From the NCBI GenBank assembly GCA_937876245.1, contig CALEGP010000038.1:62001-126000 (forward strand): a stretch of DNA of 64,000 nt, written 5' to 3'. The notes under the pieces are model-generated. The model saw only the letters and a list, made by a program, of their open reading frames with translations, did no database searches and was not told where the DNA came from. This DNA comes from an uncultured Actinomycetes bacterium. Its GTDB lineage: Bacteria; Actinomycetota; Actinomycetes; Nanopelagicales; Nanopelagicaceae. The stretch's first letter is position 1. The number at the start of each line of letters is the position of its first letter. Shown here piece by piece: positions 1 through 11,405 of the stretch. Both the position numbers and the translations under genes were made by a program.

Positions 1-2675
<2,675 letters not shown>

Positions 2676-2684
2676 AGTTCTGTC

Positions 2685-2804
2685 ATGATTTTGTATTCCG
2701 AGAATGTCCGCGAACTCTCAGCCCCACCAATATTTTTTGGCCTCTTTGCTTTTGGAGTTTTATCGCTTCTGCTTTTCTTGACGCTTCGTCTAGACCGGGA
2801 TTAA
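2685..2804 (+). CDS. small single-pass membrane protein upstream of nadD (39 aa)
   Basis: A 39-codon frame from ATG to TAA between ligA and nadD, too short for most ORF calls. It has a short polar N-terminus (MILYSENVRELSAPP) and one hydrophobic helix of about 20 residues (IFFGLFAFGVLSLLLFLTL), and it ends RLDRD. From memory, actinobacteria such as Streptomyces often carry a short protein of this shape, with a proline pair before a single membrane segment, directly upstream of nadD. That position supports a real gene of unknown function. A TAAAGT box 6 nt before the ATG fits the leaderless pattern seen elsewhere in the window. nadD starts at or within a few bases of its stop, so the two are probably translationally coupled. 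Confidence 0.6.
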   Translation: MILYSENVRELSAPPIFFGLFAFGVLSLLLFLTLRLDRD

Positions 2805-2808
2805 TCCC

Positions 2809-3378
2809 ATCTCGAAAGTAGGAATTCTTGGTGGAACTTTTGATCCACTACATCTGGGCCACCTTCACATAATTGAAGCTCTCGCTCAGCGATTCGATCA
2901 AATCATGTTGATTCCAGCTGGCGATCCCTATTTGCGAATCAGTAAGCCGGTTGCAACTCCAGGTGAGCGTCTAGAAATGTGCAGTAAAGCGCTACAAGAT
3001 TTGTCGGAAGAATTACAAGAAAAAGTTATGGTCTTGGATATCGAAACCTCGCGTAAAGGCGCAACATATACCTTCGATACTTTGCAATCTCTTCGGGCTT
3101 TTTTCCCGAAAGATGAATTCACTTTGATTATTGGCAGTGATGCCGCAGCAAGTTTCCCAAAGTGGAAGCGAGCCGAGGATGTAAAGAAGCAGGCTGAGAT
3201 ACTAGTAATTCGCCGGCCAGGAGAGAAGAAGTCAGAGTTCAAAGAAATAGAAATTGCTGCGCTAGATATTAGTGCATCTCAAATCCGTGAAGATTTTGCA
3301 AAGGGAAAAACTCCAGACACAATATCTCCTTCAGTGCTTAACTACATAAAAGATAGAGGCCTATATGGCAGCAGGTAA
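2809..3378 (+). CDS. nadD: nicotinate-nucleotide adenylyltransferase NadD (apparent non-AUG start)
   Basis: Transfers AMP from ATP to nicotinate mononucleotide in NAD synthesis. The nucleotidyltransferase motif GGTFDPLHLGH is encoded from 2827, the ISASQIR motif lies near the C-terminus, and the protein ends NYIKDRGLYG, all typical. The frame is closed by TAG at 2791-2793 and no ATG, GTG or TTG occurs before the essential motif. The first ATG, at 2905, would remove the nucleotide-binding loop. The only plausible starts are ATC at 2809, giving MSKVGILGGTFDP (189 aa, weak GGGA 8 nt upstream), or ATT at 2800, overlapping the upstream stop. ATC is chosen because homologues start a few residues before GILGGTFDP. 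rsfS overlaps the 3' end by 14 nt. Confidence 0.9.
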   Translation: MSKVGILGGTFDPLHLGHLHIIEALAQRFDQIMLIPAGDPYLRISKPVATPGERLEMCSKALQDLSEELQEKVMVLDIETSRKGATYTFDTLQSLRAFFPKDEFTLIIGSDAAASFPKWKRAEDVKKQAEILVIRRPGEKKSEFKEIEIAALDISASQIREDFAKGKTPDTISPSVLNYIKDRGLYGSR

Positions 3379-3727
3379 GAGCGTTATAAATCTGGCACAG
3401 GTTGCCGCCGAAGCAGTAGCAGAAAAACTTGGCGTTGATATTGTGGCAATCGATATGACCGAACAGATGGTCTTATCCGAGGTATTTCTGATCGCCACTG
3501 GCTCGAATGATATTCAGGTGGCTGCCATTGCTGATGGCGTATTTAAAGCCCTGGCTGAGATTGGCGAAAAACCAATTCGTCGCGAAGGTAAAGGGCAATG
3601 GGTTCTGCTTGATTACTCAGATCTTGTCGTTCATATTCAAAGCCAGGAGCTACGAAATTACTACATGCTCGATCAACTTTGGAATGACTGTCCTAGAATC
3701 CCACTTGAAATTTCGGAATCGCGATAG
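3365..3727 (+). CDS. rsfS: ribosome silencing factor RsfS
   Basis: RsfS (Iojap/DUF143 family) binds ribosomal protein L14 and blocks joining of the 30S and 50S subunits when nutrients are short. The 120-residue protein shows the family signatures DIVAIDMTEQ, FLIATGSNDIQVAAIAD, REGKGQWVLLDYSDLVVHI and the late RNYYMLDQLWNDCP. Its start overlaps nadD by 14 nt, the conserved nadD-rsfS pairing. The start gives MAAGKSVINLAQ, a normal N-terminus. The stop codon TAG at 3725 forms the beginning of the -10 box of the next gene. Confidence 0.95.
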   Translation: MAAGKSVINLAQVAAEAVAEKLGVDIVAIDMTEQMVLSEVFLIATGSNDIQVAAIADGVFKALAEIGEKPIRREGKGQWVLLDYSDLVVHIQSQELRNYYMLDQLWNDCPRIPLEISESR

Positions 3728-3730
3728 GTT
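3725..3730 (+). promoter_or_regulatory. -10 box for leaderless phosphatase transcript
   Basis: TAGGTT placed 6 nt before the ATG at 3737. Its first three bases are the rsfS stop codon, so this gene may have its own transcript inside the nadD operon. Confidence 0.5.
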
Positions 3731-3736
3731 TAAGCC

Positions 3737-4390
3737 ATGAGTGAAAATGCGAAACTACGAATAGTTCTCTGGCGCCACGGCCAGACCGATTGGAATGTAG
3801 AAAATCGCTACCAAGGGCATTCTGATATCCCCCTAAACCAAGTTGGTATTTATCAGGCTAATCACGCCGCAAAAATTCTAGCGGGCATGAACCCAAGCAG
3901 AATTATTGCTAGTGATTTGATTCGAACCCAACAGACGGCAAAAGCTCTAGTTGATTTGGTTGGCGTGAAATTAGAGATTGATCCTGACCTTCGCGAAACC
4001 AATGGTGGAAATTGGGAAGGCAAGACTGGATTAGTAAATCGCGAGGAAGATGGCGAGCGCTTTAAGCAGTGGATGTTTGGTGAAGATGTAAAAGCGGGTG
4101 AGATTGGGGAATCTCGCAGTGAAGTGGCGAGGCGTTCGAGAGCTGCAGTAGAGCGCGCTCTTGTTGCAACAACAGGAACGATAATTTTTGTAACCCACGG
4201 TGGAACGGCTCGCTCTCTGCTTGGCTCAATGTTGGATTTACCATTTGAAAAATGGGCGACTCTGGGCGGACTTTCTAATGCATCCTGGTCAGTTCTGGCA
4301 CCTAATACTTATACAAAAACAGGTTGGTCCTTGATCGAACATAATGCGGGCTCGATTCCAGAGCCGGTATTTGGCAATGAGAGCATTTAG
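3737..4390 (+). CDS. gpgP: histidine phosphatase family protein, probable GpgP (glucosyl-3-phosphoglycerate phosphatase)
   Basis: A 217-residue phosphoglycerate-mutase-like phosphatase. The phosphohistidine motif is LWRHGQTDWN near residues 12-21. A DLIRTQQTAKAL segment, the ETNGGNWEG acidic-residue region and the second catalytic histidine in VTHGGTARSLLG follow. In mycobacteria the gene after nadD and rsfS (Rv2419c) encodes GpgP, which dephosphorylates glucosyl-3-phosphoglycerate on the way to glucosylglycerate and methylglucose polysaccharides. The same order here suggests that role, but this is inference from position; fold and catalytic chemistry are read directly. A broad-specificity phosphatase is the alternative. 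Confidence 0.8.
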   Translation: MSENAKLRIVLWRHGQTDWNVENRYQGHSDIPLNQVGIYQANHAAKILAGMNPSRIIASDLIRTQQTAKALVDLVGVKLEIDPDLRETNGGNWEGKTGLVNREEDGERFKQWMFGEDVKAGEIGESRSEVARRSRAAVERALVATTGTIIFVTHGGTARSLLGSMLDLPFEKWATLGGLSNASWSVLAPNTYTKTGWSLIEHNAGSIPEPVFGNESI

Positions 4391-4471
4391 GAGCTAGTTG
4401 GTTCGGGTGAGATTGGGCTGAGATTTTAAGATAAAGTCGGCTTCTCAAGTTAGGAAAAAGTTTTACAAATT

Positions 4472-4544
4472 GGGGCTGTGGCGCAGCTGGTAGCGCACCT
4501 GCATGGCATGCAGGGGGTCAGGGGTTCAAATCCCCTCAGCTCCA
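4472..4544 (+). tRNA. tRNA-Ala (GGC)
   Basis: A complete 73-nt cloverleaf. The acceptor stem GGGGCTG pairs with CAGCTCC, with discriminator A at 4544. The anticodon stem is CCTGC/GCAGG with loop ATGGCAT, giving anticodon GGC (codon GCC). The T arm is AGGGG-TTCAAAT-CCCCT. CCA is not encoded. It sits alone between the phosphatase and leuS; I see no convincing promoter or terminator in the flanking 81 and 60 nt. Confidence 0.97.
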
Positions 4545-4604
4545 CTCGAATAATTAGCTAGATACTGTAAATCGCAAGGGTTATGGCATGGGAGAATTCA
4601 CCTT

Positions 4605-7061
4605 ATGCATGAGGCCTATGACATTGAATATGTCCAAGAAAAATGGTTGCCGATCTGGGATCAATTGCAGCCTTTCAAATCAGGGCATGTCGATGACAAG
4701 CGGCCAAAAAAATATGTTCTAGATATGTTTCCTTATCCTTCTGGGGATTTACACATGGGCCACGCCGAGGCCTATGCACTTGGCGATGTAATTGCACGTT
4801 ATTGGATTCAAAAAGGTTTCAACGTTATGCACCCGATTGGCTGGGATGCTTTTGGGCTACCTGCTGAAAATGCCGCGATTAAACGCAACGAAGATCCTCG
4901 GGCATGGACTTATGAAAATATCGCAGTTCAAAAGGCTTCCATGCGCCGCTTTGCCTGCTCATTTGACTGGGATCGAGTACTACATACCTGCGATCCAGAA
5001 TATTATAAATGGAATCAATGGCTCTTCCTTGAATTGTATAAAAAAGGTTTGGCATATCGAAAAGATTCCGCAGTAAATTGGTGCCCAAGCTGTCAGACAG
5101 TTTTGGCTAACGAGCAAGTTGTTGCAGGACTTTGTGAGCGCTGTGACTCCTCGGTTACCAAGAAGAAGTTAAATCAATGGTATTTAAAGATTACCGATTA
5201 CGCCGATCGGTTGCTCGATGACATGGAACAACTTGAAGGTCAATGGCCAGAAAAAGTTCTGATGATGCAGCGCAATTGGATTGGTAAATCCATTGGAGCC
5301 GAAGTTAAATTTGTAATCGAAAGTCGCACTGAACCAGTGACAATTTATACAACTCGTCCAGACACTCTCTATGGTGCGACATTTATGGTGGTGGCGGCAG
5401 ATTCACCGCTAGCTAGCGAACTTGTTGCTGGCTCGAAGATTGAATCAGAATTTGTGAAGTACTTGGATGGTGTAAAAGCAGCAACGGACATTGATCGTTT
5501 GGCTACCGATAGACCAAAGAGCGGAATTTTTCTGGAGCGATATGCCATTAATCCAGTCAATGGTGCAAAACTTCCAATCTGGGCTAGTGATTATGTTTTG
5601 GCTGACTATGGAACCGGCGCGATTATGGCGGTACCGGCGCATGATCAAAGAGATTTAGATTTTGCCCGAGCCATGAAACTTCCCGTACAAGTTGTCGTTT
5701 CAAGCGACGAGGGCGATCCAAGTGAAACCGGAGTTGCAACAACCGGTGATGGGGTTTTAGTAAATTCGGGTTCCTTAAATGGTCTAGCCAAAGTGGATGC
5801 GATCACCAAAATAATTGAGGAGCTTGCGGAAAAGGACCTCGGTAAGGCGGCAAAAAATTATCGCCTTCGCGATTGGCTAATTTCCCGGCAGCGGTTCTGG
5901 GGAACTCCGATTCCTATCGTGCATTGCGAGAAGTGTGGCGAAGTTCCAGTTCCTGCCGAACAACTTCCAGTTGAACTTCCATCAGCAACCGGCCTTGATC
6001 TAAAGCCAAAAGGAACATCACCACTTGGTGCAGCATCTGATTGGGTTAATGTTGCATGCCCTAAATGTGGTGAAGCGGCAAAGCGAGATGCCGACACTAT
6101 GGATACTTTCTTTGACTCATCTTGGTATTTCTTGCGTTACACAAGTACCGATCGCCACGATGTAGCGTTTGATAAACAAGCAGTCGAAACTTGGTTGCCG
6201 GTGGATCAATATGTCGGCGGAGTTACTCACGCGATTTTGCACCTTCTATACTCCCGTTTTTTCACCAAAGTCCTGCATGATCTTGGGCATCTAAATTTTG
6301 TTGAACCATTTACTCGGTTACTCAATCAAGGAATGGTATTAATGGATGGATCTGCGATGTCAAAATCTCGCGGAAACTTAGTTCGTCTATCGGATGAGTT
6401 GGCCAAGCATGGCGTGGATGCAATTCGAATTGCTCTCGTCTTTGCTGGACCGCCAGAAGATGATGTGGATTGGGCCGATGTTTCAGCTGCCGGTTCCGCC
6501 AAGTTCCTCAATAGAGCATGGCGAATTTCCGGAGATGTAAAAAGTAGTCCTGGGATAGATTTCAACTCTGGCAACCTGGCTTTACGTAAACTAACCCATA
6601 AAGCGCTTCATGATATTGCCTTCGCTGTTGAGTCCTTTAGATTTAATGTTGCAGTAGCTCGAGTAATGGAATTGGTCAATGCAACGCGCAAGGCTATTGA
6701 TTCTGGATGCGGTCCTAATGATCCTGCGGTCCGAGAAGCTGCTGAAGCCATCGCAATCTCGCTCTCACTAGTTGCACCCTTTACTTCAGAAGAGATGTGG
6801 GAGATTTTGGGACACAAGCCTGGAGTAGCGCTAGCTGGTTGGCCAGAAGTTGATCCGGTGCTCTTGGAGGCAGATGCTGTCACAGCCATATTGCAGGTTA
6901 ATGGCAAGATAAAGGATCGAATTGAAGTTTCACCAAATATTTCAGATGCCGAACTAGAAAAATTAGCAATGGTTAATCCGGAGATATCAGCGGCACTTGT
7001 TGGGCAGAGAATCAAGAAGATAATTACTAGGGCGCCAAAATTAGTTAACATCGTTCTATAA
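4605..7061 (+). CDS. leuS: leucyl-tRNA synthetase LeuS
   Basis: Charges tRNA-Leu. An 818-residue class I synthetase with the HIGH-type motif HMGH at about residues 50-53, a zinc-ribbon-like CPSC...CERC segment, and a large CP1 editing domain ([16 protein letters not shown], then the [15 protein letters not shown] threonine-rich pocket region). The KMSKS-type loop AMSKSRGN is at about residue 584, followed by the anticodon-binding and C-terminal domains. The ATG at 4605 follows GGGAG by about 10 nt. No T-box or leucine-rich leader peptide is seen upstream. Confidence 0.97.
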   Translation: MHEAYDIEYVQEKWLPIWDQLQPFKSGHVDDKRPKKYVLDMFPYPSGDLHMGHAEAYALGDVIARYWIQKGFNVMHPIGWDAFGLPAENAAIKRNEDPRAWTYENIAVQKASMRRFACSFDWDRVLHTCDPEYYKWNQWLFLELYKKGLAYRKDSAVNWCPSCQTVLANEQVVAGLCERCDSSVTKKKLNQWYLKITDYADRLLDDMEQLEGQWPEKVLMMQRNWIGKSIGAEVKFVIESRTEPVTIYTTRPDTLYGATFMVVAADSPLASELVAGSKIESEFVKYLDGVKAATDIDRLATDRPKSGIFLERYAINPVNGAKLPIWASDYVLADYGTGAIMAVPAHDQRDLDFARAMKLPVQVVVSSDEGDPSETGVATTGDGVLVNSGSLNGLAKVDAITKIIEELAEKDLGKAAKNYRLRDWLISRQRFWGTPIPIVHCEKCGEVPVPAEQLPVELPSATGLDLKPKGTSPLGAASDWVNVACPKCGEAAKRDADTMDTFFDSSWYFLRYTSTDRHDVAFDKQAVETWLPVDQYVGGVTHAILHLLYSRFFTKVLHDLGHLNFVEPFTRLLNQGMVLMDGSAMSKSRGNLVRLSDELAKHGVDAIRIALVFAGPPEDDVDWADVSAAGSAKFLNRAWRISGDVKSSPGIDFNSGNLALRKLTHKALHDIAFAVESFRFNVAVARVMELVNATRKAIDSGCGPNDPAVREAAEAIAISLSLVAPFTSEEMWEILGHKPGVALAGWPEVDPVLLEADAVTAILQVNGKIKDRIEVSPNISDAELEKLAMVNPEISAALVGQRIKKIITRAPKLVNIVL

Positions 7062-7085
7062 TTCACACCCTCAATAACCTTTTCA

Positions 7086-7099
7086 TTCACAGCTGTGAA
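7086..7099. promoter_or_regulatory. perfect 14-bp palindrome at the comEA promoter
   Basis: TTCACAGCTGTGAA is a perfect palindrome centred 27 nt before the comEA ATG. It overlaps where the -35 element belonging to the TAGGTT box at 7107 would lie, as an operator might. The regulator is not identified. Confidence 0.45.
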
Positions 7100-7106
7100 G
7101 GCTGGT

Positions 7107-7112
7107 TAGGTT
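7107..7112 (+). promoter_or_regulatory. -10 box for leaderless comEA transcript
   Basis: TAGGTT with 7 nt to the ATG at 7120. The palindrome at 7086-7099 lies just upstream. Confidence 0.5.
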
Positions 7113-7119
7113 TCGCCCC

Positions 7120-7773
7120 ATGTTTGATGAAATTCGCGAGGTTATCGCAGATAAGTATTTAAATTTTGGTTTTACCACCGAACAGCGCAACGCTGTTCTA
7201 ATTCTTTGCGCAGGGTTTCTCGCCGTAGGTGGAATCTTCTTCGTCTTGGCTCAGGGCTCTGGTGATGGACAAACACTTACTTCCTCAGAAATCTCAGCCC
7301 CACTGGTTCCGACTATTCCTGCAATCCCGGAGATAGTTGAGCTGCTAGTAGTTGATGTTTCTGGGCGCGTTAAGAATCCCGGGGTCTATTCGCTGGATAA
7401 GGGAGCGCGGGCCATTGACGCGATAAATCTCGCTGGGGGCGCGCAATCTGGCGTTGATTTAACAGATATAAATTTAGCGCATCTTTTATTTGACGGCGAA
7501 CAAATAATTGTTGGAACGCCAAAAGTTAGCTACTCAAGTAGTTCGAAAGCAAAAGTAGCGATCAAAGTTCCCACGGTCTCCTCGCCACTCAGTCTCAATT
7601 CCGCCACCTTGGCAGAACTTGATACCTTGCCAGGCATTGGTCCGGTCATGGCTAATCGAATACTTGCTTACCGCAAGAGCAATGGCCCATTTATAACGGT
7701 AGATGATCTCAAAAAAATAAGCGGAATTGGTGATGCCACATTCTCCGAAATTTCCAAGTTGGTCCGAATCTAA
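7120..7773 (+). CDS. comEA: ComEA family DNA-binding competence protein
   Basis: A membrane-anchored DNA receptor that binds incoming double-stranded DNA and hands it to ComEC. The 217-residue protein has a cytoplasmic N-terminus, one membrane segment at about 26-45 (VLILCAGFLAVGGIFFVLA), and a proline-rich linker. An SLBB domain follows (VDVSGRVKNPGVYSL... AINLAGGAQ), then two C-terminal helix-hairpin-helix motifs (LDTLPGIGPVMANRILAYR and LKKISGIGDATFSEI). It is directly followed by comEC, the usual pair. The start is supported by a -10 box 7 nt upstream. Confidence 0.93.
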   Translation: MFDEIREVIADKYLNFGFTTEQRNAVLILCAGFLAVGGIFFVLAQGSGDGQTLTSSEISAPLVPTIPAIPEIVELLVVDVSGRVKNPGVYSLDKGARAIDAINLAGGAQSGVDLTDINLAHLLFDGEQIIVGTPKVSYSSSSKAKVAIKVPTVSSPLSLNSATLAELDTLPGIGPVMANRILAYRKSNGPFITVDDLKKISGIGDATFSEISKLVRI

Positions 7774-7805
7774 GAACAGTTGACACCAGGTTACTGGCAC
7801 TTGGC

Positions 7806-10064
7806 TTGGCAATTTGGCTAGGCGCAGCTATCGCCGGGCTACTGACGGCTCCTTGGTCATATCTAACGATCCTTTTTGCAGTTGGATTAACTCGGATAAA
7901 GAAATCCCTCTCTCTGATCTTAATTGGAGCGCTATTAACCGGCGCTGGTGGCAGTGCGATACGTCAAATTGCGCTTACCCATAATTATCTGGCGGGCGCG
8001 CTGAAAAATTATCCGACAGTTGAGATAGTAGGAACTTTAAGAACCGATCCAGTGTGGACGAAACCAAAAGTCATCGGCTCAACATTTCGAAATAAGTCCA
8101 TGACGGCGCTGGCCTCAATTTCTAGTATTTCCATCGATGGAACTAAAAAGTATCTCAGGCTCCCGGTGCGAATCACTTCACCAAAATTTGTAGATCTAAT
8201 TCCTGGCCAGAAATTTACTGCGACGGGTACCGCTTTTCCTACGGCAGAACGTCGGGTGGCAGCACTGATCGCAGTTCAGGGCTCCTTTAATACGATCGGT
8301 GAGGCAAATATTTTGCAGCGGATATCGGCAAGAATCAGAGATGCTTTTCGCGCCTCTGCGCAATCAATAGGTGGGGCCAGTGGAGCGTTAATCCCGGGGC
8401 TAGTTATCGGTGATACCTCACTTGAGGAATTTACTTTCATCACTGATATGCGAAGAGCTGGGCTCTCACATTTAACAGCTGTAAGTGGTGCGAACTTCGC
8501 CATCATCGCAGCATTCTTATTGTGGTTATCGCAATGGATGTTTAGACGACTGCGGACGCGGTTAATTCTTACCAGCGCAGTATTAGTCGGCTTTATTTTT
8601 CTTGTGCGGCCATCGCCATCGGTGTTGCGGGCTAGCGTTATGAGCGCAGTTATATTGATTGCTCGCTCTAGGGGGGTGAAGGCGGATTCCATTCCATCTC
8701 TGGGTCTAGCCATATCACTACTAGTCTTGATTGACCCATTTCAAGGAATTGACCCGGGCTTTGCGCTTTCGGTTGCCGCAACTGCCGGAATCTTGCTGCT
8801 GGCGCCACTTATTCAAAGTTATCTTTCGAGCCGCTTTGGTCATGAAAAATTAGCGGAAGTTTTATCAATTCCACTATCTGCGACGGTCATGTGCACCCCA
8901 GTTATTCTTGCGATCTCGGGCTTGTTCTCGCTGGTCTCGATCCCAGCCAATGTCCTTGCAGAGCCTGTCGTAGCACCAATAACAATTATCGGATTTATCG
9001 CCGCGATATTTTCGCCAATTTTTCCCGAGATATCTCATCTGCTACTTATGCTGATAAAGCCTTTGGGTCAGATAATTGTTTGGATCTCCGATTTTGCATC
9101 AAGTATTCCTGTACTCATTCTTCCCAAAAGCTTTATAGGAGCTGGTATCGCCATATTGGTTATTTCCCTAATTCGATTTCGCAAGTGGTGGCTGATCGTG
9201 GCTTGCACCTCCTTGGTCTTCGTAATCTTGATCATTCCCGGGCGTTGGCCAGGTTCTTCTTGGGAAGTTGCTAACTGCAATGTCGGACAGGGAGATGGGA
9301 TGGTGATAAATCTAGGAAATCGTGAGGCCATAGTTATCGATACGGGGCCTGATTCAGATTTAATCGATAAATGTTTGCGTGATTTAGGAGTAAATAGAAT
9401 TGCATTACTTGTTCTCTCTCATTTTCACGCCGATCATACGCATGGTTTGGGGGGAGTCTTGGCAGGACGAGTGGTTAGGAGTATCTGGGTAACAAATTAC
9501 GGTGAAGCTAAAAGTGAACGAGATGCTGCATTTCTGCTATTTGGTCAGATTCCGCACTACGAAGTTACTGTGGGCGAGAGGCTCAATTTCCAAAGCGCGA
9601 AGGGACTGGTAGCGATAAGAGTTTTGTGGCCCACAAAAGGTGCTCAAAAATTTGCTGCGATGCCAGGTGATGGTTCAAGTATCAATAATTCGAGCATTGC
9701 CTTGGAGATCAGCGTCGGTAGTTTGCGAATTTTCAGCGCTGGGGATTTAGAACCGCCCGGACAGGAGGCGATGATGGCACAATCTAAAATCGAAGCAGTG
9801 GATATCTATAAAGTTTCGCATCACGGGTCTTCATATCAATATTTGCCATTAATAGCTGCGCTCAAGCCCAAAGTCGCTGTAATTAGCGTTGGAATTGGAA
9901 ATAGCTATGGCCATCCAGCGAGCTCGACAATATCTGCACTTGAATCAGTAGGCGCAAAAGTCATGCGCACCGATTTAGATGGGGCTGTTGCTATCGACGA
10001 TACGCTTGACTCACTTAAGATTAGAACCAAACAGAATGATTGGTGGAATATAAGGTGGGGATAA
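7806..10064 (+). CDS. comEC: ComEC/Rec2 DNA-uptake channel with metallo-beta-lactamase domain
   Basis: The inner-membrane channel for single-stranded DNA in natural transformation. At about 752 residues it has N-terminal membrane segments, a soluble DUF4131-like region, the competence domain (SGALIPGLVIGDTS, AVSGANFAIIAAF, RASVMSAVILIARS) with many helices, and a C-terminal metallo-beta-lactamase domain with HFHADHTHG near residue 538. All three domains are present, so the protein looks intact. The start is uncertain: TTG at 7806 lacks a ribosome site. The frame is open back to 7734 and reads VDTRLLALGLAIWLG, which resembles the N-terminus of homologues but has no standard start codon before the TTG. 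Probably cotranscribed with comEA. Confidence 0.92.
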   Translation: MAIWLGAAIAGLLTAPWSYLTILFAVGLTRIKKSLSLILIGALLTGAGGSAIRQIALTHNYLAGALKNYPTVEIVGTLRTDPVWTKPKVIGSTFRNKSMTALASISSISIDGTKKYLRLPVRITSPKFVDLIPGQKFTATGTAFPTAERRVAALIAVQGSFNTIGEANILQRISARIRDAFRASAQSIGGASGALIPGLVIGDTSLEEFTFITDMRRAGLSHLTAVSGANFAIIAAFLLWLSQWMFRRLRTRLILTSAVLVGFIFLVRPSPSVLRASVMSAVILIARSRGVKADSIPSLGLAISLLVLIDPFQGIDPGFALSVAATAGILLLAPLIQSYLSSRFGHEKLAEVLSIPLSATVMCTPVILAISGLFSLVSIPANVLAEPVVAPITIIGFIAAIFSPIFPEISHLLLMLIKPLGQIIVWISDFASSIPVLILPKSFIGAGIAILVISLIRFRKWWLIVACTSLVFVILIIPGRWPGSSWEVANCNVGQGDGMVINLGNREAIVIDTGPDSDLIDKCLRDLGVNRIALLVLSHFHADHTHGLGGVLAGRVVRSIWVTNYGEAKSERDAAFLLFGQIPHYEVTVGERLNFQSAKGLVAIRVLWPTKGAQKFAAMPGDGSSINNSSIALEISVGSLRIFSAGDLEPPGQEAMMAQSKIEAVDIYKVSHHGSSYQYLPLIAALKPKVAVISVGIGNSYGHPASSTISALESVGAKVMRTDLDGAVAIDDTLDSLKIRTKQNDWWNIRWG

Positions 10065-10990
10065 CCCTGTTGCAGGGCGGCGAGCCGCTTCTTGCTGATC
10101 GTGCAATCTCAAAAATAATTTCGAATTTCCAAGGCGCGACTGTTACCCAACTTATTGCAAGTGAACTGGAGCTTGGCGGCATAACTGATGCTCTTGCACC
10201 CTCCCTTTTTGGTGATACTCGCATTGTTGTAATCAAGGAGATTCAGGATTTGGCAGCCGAACTAGGTGAGGAAATTACTACATATTTAGCTTCAGAAGAT
10301 GAGGGCGTTGAATTAGTTCTTTGGCATAAGGGTGGTGTAAAAGGAAGAGCACTTGTTGAGAAAATTAAGAAGGTAAAGCCGACCCTTATTGCCTGTGATG
10401 TCATAAAAAAAGATGGCGAGAAAGCAGATTTTATTCGAGCCGAATTTAAGCGACTGGGCCGCTCGATATCGACTGAGGCGGTGCAAGCGCTTATTGATGC
10501 CCTTGGCAGTGATATTCGAGAATTAGGTGGTGCCTGTTCGCAACTTGCGGCAGATGTGCTTGCCGGGAAATTAATTGATGAGACAGATGTTGTAAAATTT
10601 CAAAATGGGCGAATAGAAACAACTGGTTTTAACGTTGCAGATGCCGCTCTTGATGGAAAGCGCGAGATTGCACTGATTGCACTTCGAAATGCTTTGGCAA
10701 CTGGAACCGATCCAGTTTTGATCACCAGTGCGCTTGCTGGATCACTTCGCAATTTAGCAAAAGTTTCAGGAGCCTCGCGAGGCATGAAGTCTTTCGACTT
10801 GGCTGGCCCCCTAGGGCTTGCACCTTGGCAGATTGACAAAGCTAGGCGCCAACTCTCCAAGTGGACGCCTGCGAGCTTGGCAGGAGCTGTTGTCGCTGTG
10901 GCACAAGCAGATGCCGACATAAAGGGCGCTGCAGCCGACCCAATTCACTCGTTAGAGCGTGCGATTATCGCCATCACATCCCGGGTTTGA
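10055..10990 (+). CDS. holA: DNA polymerase III delta subunit HolA
   Basis: The clamp-loader subunit that opens the sliding clamp. The 311-residue protein begins MGITLLQGGEPLLADRAI, matching the family N-terminus (a GDEELL-like motif). It then has the AAA+-like region with DALAPSLFGDTRIVVIKE and VLWHKGGVKGRAL, and the C-terminal collar domain (DAALDGKREIALIALRNALATGTDPVLI...). It follows comEC with a short overlap, the usual actinobacterial order comEC-holA-rpsT. GTG at 10055 is preceded by GGTGG at 8 nt; TTG at 10040 and GTG at 10043 are alternatives. Confidence 0.92.
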   Translation: MGITLLQGGEPLLADRAISKIISNFQGATVTQLIASELELGGITDALAPSLFGDTRIVVIKEIQDLAAELGEEITTYLASEDEGVELVLWHKGGVKGRALVEKIKKVKPTLIACDVIKKDGEKADFIRAEFKRLGRSISTEAVQALIDALGSDIRELGGACSQLAADVLAGKLIDETDVVKFQNGRIETTGFNVADAALDGKREIALIALRNALATGTDPVLITSALAGSLRNLAKVSGASRGMKSFDLAGPLGLAPWQIDKARRQLSKWTPASLAGAVVAVAQADADIKGAAADPIHSLERAIIAITSRV

Positions 10991-11076
10991 GCTCTAGCCA
11001 CTGATGCTGGTAATCTGCGCGTCGCACCTGGCAGAAGCCAAGGCTCAGATTTCAACAAGTGAGAAGGTAGTTCGAA

Positions 11077-11346
11077 GTGGCAAATATTAAGTCGCAGATC
11101 AAGAGAATTCGCACAAACGAAAAGGCACAACTACGCAACAAGTCCTCTCGTTCAGTGATCAAGACGGCGATTCGTCGTTTTCGCGAAGCTATTGCTGCTG
11201 GTGATTCCAAGGTAATTGCTGAAGAACTACGTTTAGCTTCAAAGACTCTTGATACCGCAGTAAGCAGCGGGGTTATACATGCAAATGCAGCTGCTAACAG
11301 AAAGTCAGCAATGGCTAAGCAAGCAAACAAAGCTGGCACGCGTTAA
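11077..11346 (+). CDS. rpsT: 30S ribosomal protein S20
   Basis: Binds 16S rRNA in 30S assembly. The 89-residue basic, alanine-rich helical protein begins [23 protein letters not shown] and has the [13 protein letters not shown] and [19 protein letters not shown] segments typical of S20. The start is GTG, preceded by GAGAAGG. It lies 86 nt after holA in the standard holA-rpsT-lepA order. I recognise no terminator or promoter in the gaps on either side. Confidence 0.96.
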   Translation: MANIKSQIKRIRTNEKAQLRNKSSRSVIKTAIRRFREAIAAGDSKVIAEELRLASKTLDTAVSSGVIHANAAANRKSAMAKQANKAGTR

Positions 11347-11405
11347 TTTTTGTTTTGCCCAAAGAAAATTTCAAAGGGATATCGGCTATTAATTTCGGGA
11401 GATAA

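Noticed and set aside
4545-4604. T-box or leader peptide controlling leuS
   Set aside because: Only 60 nt separate tRNA-Ala from leuS, too short for a T-box, and no leucine-rich short frame is seen.
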